Positions 9,487-19,711 are shown, counted from the first letter of the stretch. The stretch: DNA of 64,000 nt from Aliiroseovarius sp. F47248L (GCF_023016085.1 NZ_JALKBF010000001.1:1736001-1800000), one strand, 5' to 3'. Translations and numbers: made by a program. The notes: generated from the letters alone by a model not told the origin.

Positions 9487-9702
9487 TTACCCGTGACGGC
9501 CGCATGGGAATGCTGCCCACGTTGTAACAAAAGTCCAGCAGACACCCTTTTCATTGTAATTTTTTACATTGAACCCGACTGCGGAAGACAACTTCTTTCC
9601 GGTTTTTGCGCGAACCACAGCCACGAAACCCTTTGAAATAGCGGCGTCATAGACCCAAGTTGCGGTATTTTCTGTTCCGCCAAAGCAATCGGCTGTGTTC
9701 AC
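9487..9702 (-). CDS. Possible small protein or gene remnant, unknown
   Basis: 71 codons from a GTG. I do not recognise it. The frame carries three cysteines and a plausible amino acid mix ([21 protein letters not shown]; ends in [10 protein letters not shown]) but has no signal peptide, no ATG and only a poor ribosome site. An in-frame stop lies 8 codons upstream of the GTG. It could be the mature part of a small exported protein whose start has been lost, or chance. It is divergent from the bufferin operon. Confidence 0.3.
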   Translation of the reverse strand: MNTADCFGGTENTATWVYDAAISKGFVAVVRAKTGKKLSSAVGFNVKNYNEKGVCWTFVTTWAAFPCGRHG

Positions 9703-9817
9703 CTTCGCTAACGGATCCGTGATTTACGCTTTCGTGAGTGGAGCGTGCAGCACCCCGCCGCTTACCCTTCTCTCACCGCGATCTAGCGGTAAGAATAAAA
9801 ACCCGAAAGGAAACTCG

Positions 9818-10126
9818 ATGTCCAACAACATGAAAACCGTCGCCGTTCTCGGCGCTGTCTCTGCCGCAGTTGCTGCGAGTGCTGTGCCTGCCTTTGCTGA
9901 TGGCGAACAGGAAAAATGCTTCGGCGTAGCATTGGCTGGCCAGAACGATTGCGCCGCGGGTCCCGGCACCACCTGCGCAGGCACCTCGACCGTCGATTAT
10001 CAGGGCAATGCCTGGAAACTGGTTCCGGCTGGTTCGTGCGAAGCAATGGAAATCACCGACGCTTCGGACGGCATGAACCGCATGGGTTCGCTGGAAGCGT
10101 TGGAGCGTGACCTGCCCGCCAGTTAA
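9818..10126 (+). CDS. bufA: Bufferin-type RiPP precursor (DUF2282 protein)
   Basis: 102 aa. Residues 1-27 are a Sec signal peptide ending AFA; the mature part carries four cysteines at about 34, 45, 53 and 74 in the DUF2282 pattern ([35 protein letters not shown]). Proteins of this family, encoded next to DUF692 and DUF2063 genes, have been described as bufferins: exported copper-binding peptides in which an MNIO enzyme modifies conserved cysteines. The ATG at 9818 follows AAAGG at 7-nt spacing. It is the first gene of a four-gene operon; a strong stem-loop separates it from bufB. Confidence 0.88.
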   Translation: MSNNMKTVAVLGAVSAAVAASAVPAFADGEQEKCFGVALAGQNDCAAGPGTTCAGTSTVDYQGNAWKLVPAGSCEAMEITDASDGMNRMGSLEALERDLPAS

Positions 10127-10141
10127 ACTTGGTCGCAAGTC

Positions 10142-10168
10142 GCTCTGGCCGGAACGCCCGGCCAGAGC
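10142..10168 (+). other. Strong stem-loop between bufA and bufB (no T tail)
   Basis: GCTCTGGCCGG (10142-10152) and CCGGCCAGAGC (10158-10168) are a perfect 11-bp stem with a 5-nt loop, 15 nt after the bufA stop. There is no poly-T, so it looks more like a partial terminator or mRNA-stabilising element that would raise precursor over enzyme expression. Confidence 0.6.
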
Positions 10169-10237
10169 ACTAACGCACCACAAAAGACGCGATCAGTACC
10201 ATATGATCCTTCAGGTCGGCATCCGATGGAGATCTCC

Positions 10238-11107
10238 ATGCTTGATATCACCCATGACAACATACTGCCCAAGGGGGCGGGCGTCGGATACAAATCCCAG
10301 CATTTTGCAGCACTCATGGATGATCCGGGCACTGTTCGCTGGTTAGAGATACACGCAGAAAACTACATGGGTGATGGTGGTCGGCCTTTGGCGCAGCTGC
10401 GTCACCTTGCTGAACGTTTTCCGATCTCGGTGCATGGGGTCGGCCTTTCTATCGGAGGTGAAACCCGCCTGGACCCTGAACATCTGGCGCGTTTGAAGAC
10501 GTTGACCGACTGGCTAGATCCGGCGATGTTTTCTGAACATCTGGCATGGTCCACTCATGACGGTTCGTTTCTGAATGACCTTCTGCCGCTGCCTTATACA
10601 AACACAACCCTCACCCGTATCACGACACATATCAATGAGGTGCAGAATCATCTTGGCCGCAAGATGCTTCTTGAAAACCCGTCCTCTTATCTGGCCTTTG
10701 CGGAAAGCACCTGGTCCGAGCCTGACTTCCTGCGCGAGGTCGCCCGGCGCACCGGATGTGGGCTGCTTTTGGACGTGAACAACGTTTTTGTATCCGCCAC
10801 CAATCTTGAATTTGACCCACGCGCCTATATCGACGCCTATCCGCTTGATCTGGTCGAGGAGTTTCATCTGGCGGGCCATGACGAAGATGCCGATGAGTTG
10901 GGGCGCAAGCTGCTGATCGACAGTCACGGCAAGCCGGTCGATGAGCCTGTCTGGACCTTGTTTGACCACGTCATCGCACGCGCCGGTGCACGCCCGGCCC
11001 TTGTGGAATGGGACAATGACGTGCCTGAATGGGACGTTCTGGAAGCCGAGGCCGCCCGCGCCACACAACACTTGGCGCCTATGTTGACCAAAGCGGTGTC
11101 CGTATGA
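10238..11107 (+). CDS. bufB: MNIO-family (DUF692) RiPP-modifying enzyme BufB
   Basis: 289 aa, a TIM-barrel multinuclear non-heme iron oxidase of the MbnB/DUF692 family. Likely iron ligands are visible in order: His in ISVHGVGLS, Glu/His in FSEHLAW, Glu in LLENPSSY, Asp in LLLDVNNVF, His in FHLAGHDE, Asp/His in LLIDSHGKP and Glu in ALVEWDND. Such enzymes oxidise peptide cysteines. The ATG at 10238 is preferred for its GGAG at 6-nt spacing; ATG 10226, four codons earlier, is the alternative. It overlaps bufC by 4 nt (ATGA), so the two are translationally coupled. Confidence 0.88.
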   Translation: MLDITHDNILPKGAGVGYKSQHFAALMDDPGTVRWLEIHAENYMGDGGRPLAQLRHLAERFPISVHGVGLSIGGETRLDPEHLARLKTLTDWLDPAMFSEHLAWSTHDGSFLNDLLPLPYTNTTLTRITTHINEVQNHLGRKMLLENPSSYLAFAESTWSEPDFLREVARRTGCGLLLDVNNVFVSATNLEFDPRAYIDAYPLDLVEEFHLAGHDEDADELGRKLLIDSHGKPVDEPVWTLFDHVIARAGARPALVEWDNDVPEWDVLEAEAARATQHLAPMLTKAVSV

Positions 11108-11892
11108 ACAATAGTGTGACCATACCCAAGACTGGCGATGTGACTGTAACCCAAACTGCGTTTCGCCACGCTGTCCTGGATCCAAGACAGGACGTGCCAG
11201 AAGGCTTGACGAACCCCGACGGACAACAAGCGTCGAAGCGGTTTTCGGTCTATCGCAACAATGTCGCGCACAGCTTGTCCGAGGCGATGTTGACCGGATT
11301 TCCGGTGCTGGCCAAACTTGTCGGGGATGAATTCTTCCGCGAAATGGCGAAGGTTTATCTGCGCATTCACCCACCAGCCTCACCCTTGATGATGCATTAC
11401 GGTGCAGCCCTACCTGGTTTTCTTGAAAGCTTTCCCGGCACGCTGCACCTTAAGTATCTACCAGATGTCGCCCGGTTAGAACTGGCCCTGCGCCGCGCTT
11501 ATCACGCCGCAGACGCCCAGCCCATTGATCCAACGGCACTGACCCAGTTGGACCAGCCCACCCTGATGAACGCGCGTCTGAATATGTCACCCGCCTGTGA
11601 GGTGCTTTCGACCAAGTGGCCTGCAAAAGCGATATGGGATTTCAACATGAAAGATGGGCCGCAACCGTCCGGTGGTGCAGAAGATATCGTGATCAGTCGC
11701 ATTGGTTTTGATCCAGTGGCCGAACGATTGCCAGACGGCGGCGCTCCTTTCGTCAGGTCTTTGATCAAAGGACGCAGCTTTGGCACTGCGTTGGGGTTGG
11801 CCACCGCTGACACGCCCGATTTCAACCTAACCGAAACGCTAAACGTTCTGATCACAACACACGCCATAACCGGCATCGACAAACCAGACTAA
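11104..11892 (+). CDS. bufC: DUF2063 protein BufC, RiPP recognition partner
   Basis: 262 aa. The N-terminal part (about 15-110) matches the DUF2063 putative DNA-binding/partner domain (RFSVYRNNVAHSLSEAM, FPVLAKLVGDEFF), with a C-terminal domain from about 130. DUF2063 proteins accompany DUF692 enzymes and are thought to present the precursor leader to the enzyme. The ATG overlaps the bufB stop. It is the third gene of the bufferin operon, followed after 20 nt by the DoxX gene. Confidence 0.85.
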   Translation: MNNSVTIPKTGDVTVTQTAFRHAVLDPRQDVPEGLTNPDGQQASKRFSVYRNNVAHSLSEAMLTGFPVLAKLVGDEFFREMAKVYLRIHPPASPLMMHYGAALPGFLESFPGTLHLKYLPDVARLELALRRAYHAADAQPIDPTALTQLDQPTLMNARLNMSPACEVLSTKWPAKAIWDFNMKDGPQPSGGAEDIVISRIGFDPVAERLPDGGAPFVRSLIKGRSFGTALGLATADTPDFNLTETLNVLITTHAITGIDKPD

Positions 11893-11912
11893 CACTTCGG
11901 AAGGATACGGCC

Positions 11913-12461
11913 ATGCGCGCCCTGGCAAACCTCTATTTCCCGCCGGTCAATCTGGCCGAGCGGTTAGCCCCGGCCACCCTGCCCACGCTCGCCCGGTTCA
12001 CGTTCGCAGCGACCTTGCTTGGGTATTTCTGGGCCTCTGCCCTGACCAAGACGGGCGACGGGGTGTTGGGCGTCTTCCAACCTTCGCTTGGGGCCTATGC
12101 ACAGATCTTTCCCAAAGCGATGGAGGCTGCGTCTTATGATGTTGGTCAGCTCAGCATGTTCCACTGGGCAGTGGTCGTGGCTGGCACCTTGGCCGAGTTC
12201 ATTCTGCCCCTGCTGATCACCATCGGGTTGCTGACACGTCTGGCCGCTCTTGGCATGATCGGCTTTGTCATCGTGCAAAGCCTGACCGACCTTTATGGCC
12301 ATGGCGGGATCGAGCAACCCGAAACGCTGGGCGCATGGTTTGACCGCATCCCCGACAGCGTCATTCTGGATCAGAGGCTCTTTTGGATGGTCGTGCTAGT
12401 GACACTTGTGCTGAAGGGCCCAGGACCGCTGTCCATCGACAGACTTTTAAAGATCCGCTGA
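11913..12461 (+). CDS. bufD: DoxX-family membrane protein of the bufferin operon
   Basis: 182 aa with four predicted membrane segments (about 30-50, 83-105, 110-130 and 150-170), typical of DoxX. DoxX proteins commonly close DUF2282/DUF692/DUF2063 operons; their exact role is unknown, possibly in quinone-linked redox at the inner membrane. The start follows a GGAAGGA ribosome site. It ends 7 nt from the convergent membrane protein gene. Confidence 0.83.
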   Translation: MRALANLYFPPVNLAERLAPATLPTLARFTFAATLLGYFWASALTKTGDGVLGVFQPSLGAYAQIFPKAMEAASYDVGQLSMFHWAVVVAGTLAEFILPLLITIGLLTRLAALGMIGFVIVQSLTDLYGHGGIEQPETLGAWFDRIPDSVILDQRLFWMVVLVTLVLKGPGPLSIDRLLKIR

Positions 12462-12468
12462 CACCCGA

Positions 12469-12825
12469 TCAGTGCGGGTCAGGTTTCACGGCAAACAACG
12501 CCAGCAATCCGCCCAGCACGGCCAATGCAATCGGGAACATGGTAAACACGCCATAGCCGAAGGCAAAATACATGCCCGCCGCGGACAACAGCAACAAAAC
12601 GCCGCCCACTTGCGCAACAGACCGGGCCATGGCCCCTCCGGCCAGCGCCAAAACCGGCGCGATCAAGGCAAACGCACGAATGCGGCCCGGATGGTCCACC
12701 TGTTCGGCCAGATCGGGCAATTCGCCCATCCGCGCGATCACCTCGGTATAGCCATAGCCAAAAAACCCAACGATCATGCCCCAAATCCCGGCGATGATCC
12801 CCAAAACCAATGCTGCGTTACGCAT
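12469..12825 (-). CDS. Small membrane protein, unknown function
   Basis: 118 aa with about four hydrophobic segments (5-25, 50-68, 70-88, 92-112). It resembles DUF4064-like small integral membrane proteins, but I cannot assign a function. An AGGAGGT ribosome site lies 6 nt before the ATG, so it is a genuine gene. It converges on the DoxX gene and follows the ArsC-like gene by 34 nt on the same strand. Confidence 0.75.
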   Translation of the reverse strand: MRNAALVLGIIAGIWGMIVGFFGYGYTEVIARMGELPDLAEQVDHPGRIRAFALIAPVLALAGGAMARSVAQVGGVLLLLSAAGMYFAFGYGVFTMFPIALAVLGGLLALFAVKPDPH

Positions 12826-12859
12826 GCAGATACCTCCTACTTTCCGAACAGATAGGTGT

Positions 12860-13195
12860 TTATGCGCCGCGCTCCAACCATATGTCTCGTGTTTTTGCGT
12901 CCCAACCCAACGTCAACTGGTCGCCGTCTTCGATCACCGGACGCTTCATCAAGGTTGGGTTTTCACGCAGCAACTCAAGGGGATCCCCCGTACGTGCCGC
13001 GTCCGACAACCCGCGCCACGTAGTCGAGCGTTTGTTGACCAAGGCATCGCCAAACGCCGCGTGAAACCGCGCCAGATCGCCTGCGTCCACCCCATCGGCG
13101 CGCACATCGACATAGTCGAGCGGATACCCCGCCCCCTCAAGCGCCTTCACTGCCTTGCGGCAGGTGTCGCAATTCTTCAATCCCCAAACGCGCAT
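12860..13195 (-). CDS. ArsC/YffB-family thioredoxin-fold protein
   Basis: 111 aa. The N-terminal NCDTCRKA motif and the tail KRPVIEDGDQLTLGW fit the ArsC-like family (Spx/YffB group). These have a thioredoxin fold with a redox cysteine. The nearby NKRSTTWRGL block matches the uncharacterised YffB-type proteins better than true arsenate reductases, so arsenate reduction should not be assumed. It probably forms a pair with the downstream membrane protein. Confidence 0.85.
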   Translation of the reverse strand: MRVWGLKNCDTCRKAVKALEGAGYPLDYVDVRADGVDAGDLARFHAAFGDALVNKRSTTWRGLSDAARTGDPLELLRENPTLMKRPVIEDGDQLTLGWDAKTRDIWLERGA

Positions 13196-13422
13196 ATGCT
13201 ATTCTGCCCCTTGCCAAACAACGGCGGTCGCTTGCCCCGCCCCGCGCCGTTTATGCCGTGAACCAACGCGAAACGGAAGATCACAAAACCATGCCGACGG
13301 ATGCACGGCCCAACGAAACTCTTGATTTTTTCTGGCTCTTGTCCAATCTGAAAGGGCGTAAGCAGACCTATCTACCGTCTCGTTTCATGCAGCCGGACGA
13401 TACCTGACTGTACGAAGAAGGC

Positions 13423-13437
13423 ACCGCACACTGCGGT
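13423..13437 (+). promoter_or_regulatory. Stem-loop in the cold-shock gene 5' leader
   Basis: ACCGCA-CAC-TGCGGT, a perfect 6-bp hairpin 25 nt before the csp start. The 265-nt region 13196-13461 holds no gene and is probably mostly the long untranslated leader typical of cold-shock genes, which can act as an RNA thermosensor. Confidence 0.45.
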
Positions 13438-13461
13438 CGCCCACACCAAGGAGAGACGGAA

Positions 13462-13680
13462 ATGGCCGACAAGCAAACCGGCACCGTAAAATGGTTCAAC
13501 ACCACCAAAGGCTATGGCTTCATCGCCCCCGAAGCGGGCGGCAACGATGTGTTCGTGCATATCTCTGCGGTCGAACGCTCGGGCCTCACGGGCCTCGCTG
13601 ACAACCAAAAGGTCCGCTATGACCTGCAAGAGGGCCGCGACGGCCGCGCATCCGCCGTGGACCTTGAACTGGTCAGTTGA
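13462..13680 (+). CDS. cspA: Cold-shock domain protein
   Basis: 72 aa, a single OB-fold cold-shock domain. RNP1 is KGYGFIAP and RNP2 is VFVHIS; the start is TGTVKWFNTTKG. It binds single-stranded RNA/DNA and acts as an RNA chaperone. AAGGAGAG lies 8 nt before the ATG. A terminator follows the stop. Confidence 0.96.
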   Translation: MADKQTGTVKWFNTTKGYGFIAPEAGGNDVFVHISAVERSGLTGLADNQKVRYDLQEGRDGRASAVDLELVS

Positions 13681-13704
13681 TCGGGTTTGATCACTGGAAA
13701 TGAG

Positions 13705-13739
13705 AAGCCCCGCGGAGTGAAAGCTCGGCGGGGTTTTTC
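13705..13739 (+). terminator. Intrinsic terminator of the cold-shock gene
   Basis: AGCCCCGC pairs with GCGGGGTT around an imperfect inner stem, followed by TTTTTCTTTT. It begins about 25 nt after the stop codon. Confidence 0.8.
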
Positions 13740-13773
13740 TTTTGGGGGCGTTGCTTGGCGCTTCGTTTGCCAA

Positions 13774-13838
13774 GGGCAGCGCCCGACCCTGGGTGGGTGC
13801 TGAAAGCGCCCTCCCGTGGGGAGGGTCGGGCGCTGCCC
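13774..13838. repeat. Interspersed palindromic repeat, copy 1
   Basis: GGGCAGCGCCCGACCCT (13774-13790) and its exact complement AGGGTCGGGCGCTGCCC (13822-13838) enclose 31 nt containing CTGGGTGGG and CCCTCCC. A degenerate relative with the same outer and inner motifs lies at 35367-35451, so this is a dispersed REP-like element. It sits between the csp terminator and the end of the GHKL gene. Confidence 0.7.
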
Positions 13839-13862
13839 GTGCGCGGCACGGGCCCATAATGA

Positions 13863-14876
13863 CTAGCCACTCTCCAACCATGATGATTTTATCCGACTAG
13901 CCTTTGAGGCCGTCTTTGTGGCGATGTGTTCTGGCACCAGCTTCTCACCCCTTGCGATGATTTCTTCGATTTGTTCTCCGGCATTTTTCAAGTTGCGGGT
14001 GTCCAGCGACAACTGAACGCAAGTACCTTCAAATAACCAATCATGATGAACTAGTGCTTTTTTCTTCCGAGTAATTCCTCGGCTGCCACTTATTAACTGA
14101 AATAGCCCATGCTCTGCACAAAACTCACTTGTGACATACAGGCCAAAACCCGAATTTCTATAGCTTGGATCCTGATGGGCCCGTTCTGCTTCTGTGGTTC
14201 CTGTGACACCCGGTTCTAATGAGCATTCCAGAAGCTCTTGATCGGACTTACCTTCGTAACCAACGCAATCACCAAGCGTTTTGGTTATCCCTACGCCATC
14301 GTCAAGAAGCACGATTTCAGCGTTTCCGTTTTTTGGCCAATATTGTCCGAACAGGACCACATTGCTGCCCTCGCTATGCTCCACGGCATTTCTCATAATT
14401 TCTCGCAAAGAATAAGATAATGCTACAAAAAGATCGCCAGATCGCTCTTGTGTTAAGATGTGTGTGAGTTCAGACGCCTTTTCTTCGACAATCTCGCCGT
14501 AAGGACGATCTCCCGAAGCGATCTTTATTTTGTCGATGGAGATTGATTGGATTGGGATATAGGTATTTGAACCTATCGCTTGGCCAAGCTTGCTTCCACG
14601 ATCAAAGCCACAGTATCTAAAGAAGCCGATATGATCAGCATATCCGCGAAAATCGGAGCTAGTTGTCCTGCAGTAGAACTTAACATCGCTATTGTTTCGA
14701 ATTAATTGCTGGATGTGTTTGCCCAAGATCAACATCGGCAATGGCTTTCCGAATTTACAAGCTCGGAAGTCAATTACGCATTCTTCTGCACCATTCAAAT
14801 CCCTAGTCGGAATCCGAAGATGATGGACGCTAGTAACTGTAGTTAGACTGGGGATTAGGATTTCAACCTCACTCAC
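13863..14876 (-). CDS. STAS-like/GHKL ATPase protein, function unknown
   Basis: 337 aa. Residues 1-130 resemble a STAS-like region ([14 protein letters not shown]); residues about 150-300 form a GHKL-type ATPase: N box in [14 protein letters not shown]1 in LLDDGVGI and G2 in NSGFGLYV. There is no histidine phosphotransfer site, receiver or membrane segment, so it is not a normal sensor kinase. The GTG start overlaps the thyX stop by 4 nt (GTGA). The gene is visibly more AT-rich than its neighbours and ends next to the repeat at 13774-13838, both hints of acquisition. Proteins with this architecture occur in accessory and defence-type loci, but the role here is open. Confidence 0.72.
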   Translation of the reverse strand: MSEVEILIPSLTTVTSVHHLRIPTRDLNGAEECVIDFRACKFGKPLPMLILGKHIQQLIRNNSDVKFYCRTTSSDFRGYADHIGFFRYCGFDRGSKLGQAIGSNTYIPIQSISIDKIKIASGDRPYGEIVEEKASELTHILTQERSGDLFVALSYSLREIMRNAVEHSEGSNVVLFGQYWPKNGNAEIVLLDDGVGITKTLGDCVGYEGKSDQELLECSLEPGVTGTTEAERAHQDPSYRNSGFGLYVTSEFCAEHGLFQLISGSRGITRKKKALVHHDWLFEGTCVQLSLDTRNLKNAGEQIEEIIARGEKLVPEHIATKTASKASRIKSSWLESG

Positions 14877-15781
14877 CCCTTCAACTCCGCCTCAAACTCG
14901 CGCCACTCCCCTTTCGACATGCCGGAGTTCTCCTGCGTGACCTCTTCGCCTTTCAGCATGCGGCGCACGCAGTCCATGGCGCGGCCGGACAGGTTGGCGC
15001 CGCCCAGGCGGTAGTCCTCGAACGCGCCATAGGCGGCGGGGACCCAATCGGCGACGATGTTGCAGATCGCATCGGCATAGACGCGGATTTCGTATTGGGC
15101 GTGGTGGTCGGCGCGCAGGCGCAGGAAGTGGAACAGGTTGTGCAGATCGACTTTCCAGTACCACTGGGTATAGACGTTGGCGGGCAGGTTCATCCGCGCG
15201 AGTTCACGCGCCAGCCCCTGTTGGCCTTCGTCCGAGATCATCGCCTCGTAATTGTCATAGCAGCGGTTGCTGTCGGCCTTCAGGATCTCCAGCACGCGGG
15301 CGGCTTCCTCGCCTTCCAGCGTCGCCCCCCGGCCCTGGTTGTTCACCACCGATTGCGCGGCGATGTGTTCGGGCGCGGGGATATAGAACTCGCGGTCCAG
15401 GATCGAATACCGCGCGGAGTATTCGTTCACATTCGCGGTGCGGTGGCGGATCCACTGGCGGGCGACGAAGACGGGCAGTTTGACGTGCAGCTTGATCTCG
15501 CACATCTCGAACGGGGTCGAATGCCAGTGGCGCATCAGATAGCGGATCAGGCCTTCGTCGTTCTGCACCGACTTGGTGCCCTTGCCGTAACTGACCCGCG
15601 CGGCCTGACAAATCGCGGCGTCATCGCCCATATAGTCGATGACGCGCACAAACCCGTGGTCCAGCACTTCATGCGCGGTATAGAGGTGTTTTTCCATGCC
15701 GGGGCTGACCGCGCGCAGGGTGGATTGCGGGGCGCTGCGTTGTTCTTCGATTTCTTTGATCTGCTCGGGGTTCAGGGGCAT
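14873..15781 (-). CDS. thyX: FAD-dependent thymidylate synthase
   Basis: 302 aa. ThyX makes dTMP from dUMP with methylene-tetrahydrofolate and reduced FAD. The signature [15 protein letters not shown] fits RHR-x7-S. The N-terminal [27 protein letters not shown] and the later [15 protein letters not shown] are typical of the longer alphaproteobacterial form. No thyA is seen in the window. Its last four bases overlap the start of the GHKL gene. Confidence 0.96.
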   Translation of the reverse strand: MPLNPEQIKEIEEQRSAPQSTLRAVSPGMEKHLYTAHEVLDHGFVRVIDYMGDDAAICQAARVSYGKGTKSVQNDEGLIRYLMRHWHSTPFEMCEIKLHVKLPVFVARQWIRHRTANVNEYSARYSILDREFYIPAPEHIAAQSVVNNQGRGATLEGEEAARVLEILKADSNRCYDNYEAMISDEGQQGLARELARMNLPANVYTQWYWKVDLHNLFHFLRLRADHHAQYEIRVYADAICNIVADWVPAAYGAFEDYRLGGANLSGRAMDCVRRMLKGEEVTQENSGMSKGEWREFEAELKG

Positions 15782-15936
15782 GTCGAATCTCTCGTCTCAT
15801 GGTTGCCCGGCCACTATATATAGATGGGGCGATTGGCAAAACAGCAAGATGACGTGGATGTGGCCTTTCTGCTTTTCAGTGGCGTCTGACCTGCTAGGCT
15901 AACGGCAAATCCATCAGATATAGGGAGAGTTCGCCG

Positions 15937-16365
15937 ATGAAAGTCCGATACTTGCACACGATGGTGCGCGTAAAAAACCTTGAGGACAGCATGCGGTTTT
16001 ATGAGCTTCTGGGGCTTGAGAAAACCCGGCAGATGGATTCGGAGCAGGGGCGGTTTTCGTTGATCTTCATGGCCCCACCGGATCAGCCGGAATGCCCGGT
16101 CGAGCTGACCCATAACTGGGACGGCGACGATGGCTTGCCATCCGACAGCCGCCATTTCGGGCATCTGGCATACGAGGTCGAGAATATTTACGAGATGTGC
16201 CAGCACCTTATGGACAATGGCGTGACCATCAACCGCCCACCGCGTGACGGGCATATGGCGTTTGTACGCTCACCCGACAACATCTCGATCGAGCTGTTGC
16301 AGGCCGGTGACGCGCTGCCCCCTCAAGAGCCATGGGCCAGCATGGAAAACACTGGTCACTGGTGA
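15937..16365 (+). CDS. gloA: Lactoylglutathione lyase (glyoxalase I)
   Basis: 142 aa, VOC fold with two beta-alpha-beta-beta-beta modules. It converts the methylglyoxal-glutathione hemithioacetal to S-lactoylglutathione. Metal ligands fit the family: His in RYLHTMVRV, Glu in PVELTHNW, His in HFGHLAYEV and Glu in SIELLQAG. The stop overlaps the next start (TGATG), so the two genes are coupled. Confidence 0.93.
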   Translation: MKVRYLHTMVRVKNLEDSMRFYELLGLEKTRQMDSEQGRFSLIFMAPPDQPECPVELTHNWDGDDGLPSDSRHFGHLAYEVENIYEMCQHLMDNGVTINRPPRDGHMAFVRSPDNISIELLQAGDALPPQEPWASMENTGHW

Positions 16366-17069
16366 TGCGACAGCGGCGGTTCGGATTCCATCTGGCACTT
16401 CTCGTCACGCTTTGGGTCGGAGGGGCTCTGGCGCAGTCCACCACGCCCTGTCGGCAAGCACTGGCGCTTGGGCTGGACGTGTCCGGATCTGTCGATGAGG
16501 GCGAATACCGACTGCAACTGGATGGGCTGGCCGCAGCGCTGGAGCAGCCAGAAGTGCTGCGCGCTCTGTTGTCCCAACCCGACCGTCCGATCCAGATCGC
16601 CGTTTACGAATGGAGCGGCCCGTCCCATCAACGTCTGTTGCAGGATTGGGTGATGATCACACGTCGCGAAGATGTTGGCGCCGTGTCGGACCGTCTGCGC
16701 GGCACGGCGCGCATAAAGGCAGATCCGTCGACCGGGATCGGGGCGGCCATGATCTATGGTCAGCGGCTATTGGCTGGGCGCAAGTGCGAAACGCGGACGT
16801 TGGATATTTCCGGGGACGGTCCAGCCAACACCGGACCACGGCCGCAAGATGTGCGGTATCTGTCGGGCTTCAACGGGATCACAATCAACGGACTGGTTAT
16901 TGGCGCTGGTGATGCCGACACCGATCTTGTGGCATATTACAAGGAACTGGTGATCCACGGCTTTGGTCGGTTTGTCGAACATGCCGATGATTTTACGGAT
17001 TACGAACACGCCATGGCCCGCAAACTGTTGCGCGAGCTGCAGGGTGTGGTGGTGTCAGACCTGCGATAG
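16365..17069 (+). CDS. DUF1194 von Willebrand factor A-like exported protein
   Basis: 234 aa. Residues 1-24 are a signal peptide ending ALAQS. The MIDAS motif DVSGS lies at about residue 41, in a vWA-like fold of the DUF1194 family (LDISGDGPANTG; INGLVIG). The role is unknown; the family is common in Rhodobacterales and probably acts in the periplasm. The ATG overlaps the gloA stop. ATG 16332 would overlap gloA by 34 nt and precede the signal peptide, so it is not used. Confidence 0.87.
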   Translation: MRQRRFGFHLALLVTLWVGGALAQSTTPCRQALALGLDVSGSVDEGEYRLQLDGLAAALEQPEVLRALLSQPDRPIQIAVYEWSGPSHQRLLQDWVMITRREDVGAVSDRLRGTARIKADPSTGIGAAMIYGQRLLAGRKCETRTLDISGDGPANTGPRPQDVRYLSGFNGITINGLVIGAGDADTDLVAYYKELVIHGFGRFVEHADDFTDYEHAMARKLLRELQGVVVSDLR

Positions 17070-17088
17070 CAATATCCAGCCAACCGGG

Positions 17089-17586
17089 TCAGTAAATGTA
17101 CCGGATCTGATCCGTCCAGTACCGTTCCACCCGCTTCAACGCGACGTTGATCTCCTCCATCCCCGACGAAGATAGCACGTCACGTGATTGCAACCCGTCT
17201 GCGTGACGTTCAAACAACCCAGCAACCGTGTCGCGAATGTTCCGACCTTTTTCCGTCAGTCGCACACGAACGCTGCGGCGATCAATCTCGCATCGCTGGT
17301 GGTGCATGTACCCCATTTCGACAAGTTTCTTGAGGTTGTAGGAAACGTTGGATCCTTGGTAATAGCCGCGCGTCTTCAGCTCGCCCGCTGTCACTTCGTT
17401 GTCACCGATGTTGAACAACAACAGGGCCTGGACGGCGTTCACTTCCAACACGCCGACCCTTTCAAATTCGTCCTTGATCACGTCCAACAGCAAGCGGTGC
17501 AGGCGCTCAACCAACGCCAATGCCTCAAGATACTGATACACAAAGTTCTGATTGTTCGTCTGCCCAATGGGGGAGTGCATACTCAT
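17089..17586 (-). CDS. MarR-family winged-helix regulator
   Basis: 165 aa. The winged helix spans about 45-115 (VNAVQALLLFNIGDNEVTAGEL, then the recognition helix region GSNVSYNLKKLVEMGY and the wing RCEIDRRSVRVRLTEKG). It looks like the conserved alphaproteobacterial MarR group that includes LdtR, which controls cell-wall L,D-transpeptidases, but the target is not shown by the sequence. It converges on the DUF1194 gene. The upstream 104 nt before sdhE probably hold its promoter. Confidence 0.85.
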   Translation of the reverse strand: MSMHSPIGQTNNQNFVYQYLEALALVERLHRLLLDVIKDEFERVGVLEVNAVQALLLFNIGDNEVTAGELKTRGYYQGSNVSYNLKKLVEMGYMHHQRCEIDRRSVRVRLTEKGRNIRDTVAGLFERHADGLQSRDVLSSSGMEEINVALKRVERYWTDQIRYIY

Positions 17587-17690
17587 CCGTCTCTCCGACC
17601 TAATTACTCAGGTGACTATTCGGAGCGAAATGAGAACATTCAGTTAAATGCGATCAGCAGTTGCAGAAAATTTTCTGAAAATCAGATGAT

Positions 17691-17995
17691 TCAGCGCATC
17701 GCTGTACAGGCGATGATGTGTTCGATCAGGTCGGTCAGATGATCCGGCGGTTCTTGTTGCCCGGACACCCACTGATAGAGATCCTGATCGTTTTCGCCCA
17801 AAAGCGACTCGTACAGGTCAAGCTCGTCTTCATTCATATGAGCCAGACGGTCAGTGGCATAGCGGTGCAGGATGATATCCATTTCCTTGATACCGCGCCG
17901 CATCGATCGCATGCCCAAACGCTTGATCCGCACATCACGTGTTTCCCCCGGACGCGCGCCCGGGGTTTCCTTCAGCTGATCCAAAGACACACCGG

Positions 17996-17999
<4 letters not shown>
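17691..17999 (-). CDS. sdhE: SdhE, FAD assembly factor for succinate dehydrogenase
   Basis: 102 aa. The RRGIKEMDIILHRY motif (RGxxE) is the signature of SdhE/Sdh5/YgfY, which helps covalent flavinylation of SdhA. The later DLYQWVSGQQEPP fits the family. It overlaps the upstream XRE regulator by 4 nt (ATGA). The N-terminal 20 residues before the motif block are longer than in enterobacteria, as is usual in alphaproteobacteria. Confidence 0.9.

Positions 18000-19710
<1,711 letters not shown>

Positions 19711-19711
<1 letters not shown>

Noticed and set aside
12860..13195. True arsenate reductase for arsenic resistance
   Set aside because: The motif block fits YffB-like proteins better and no arsenic transport or regulator genes are nearby.
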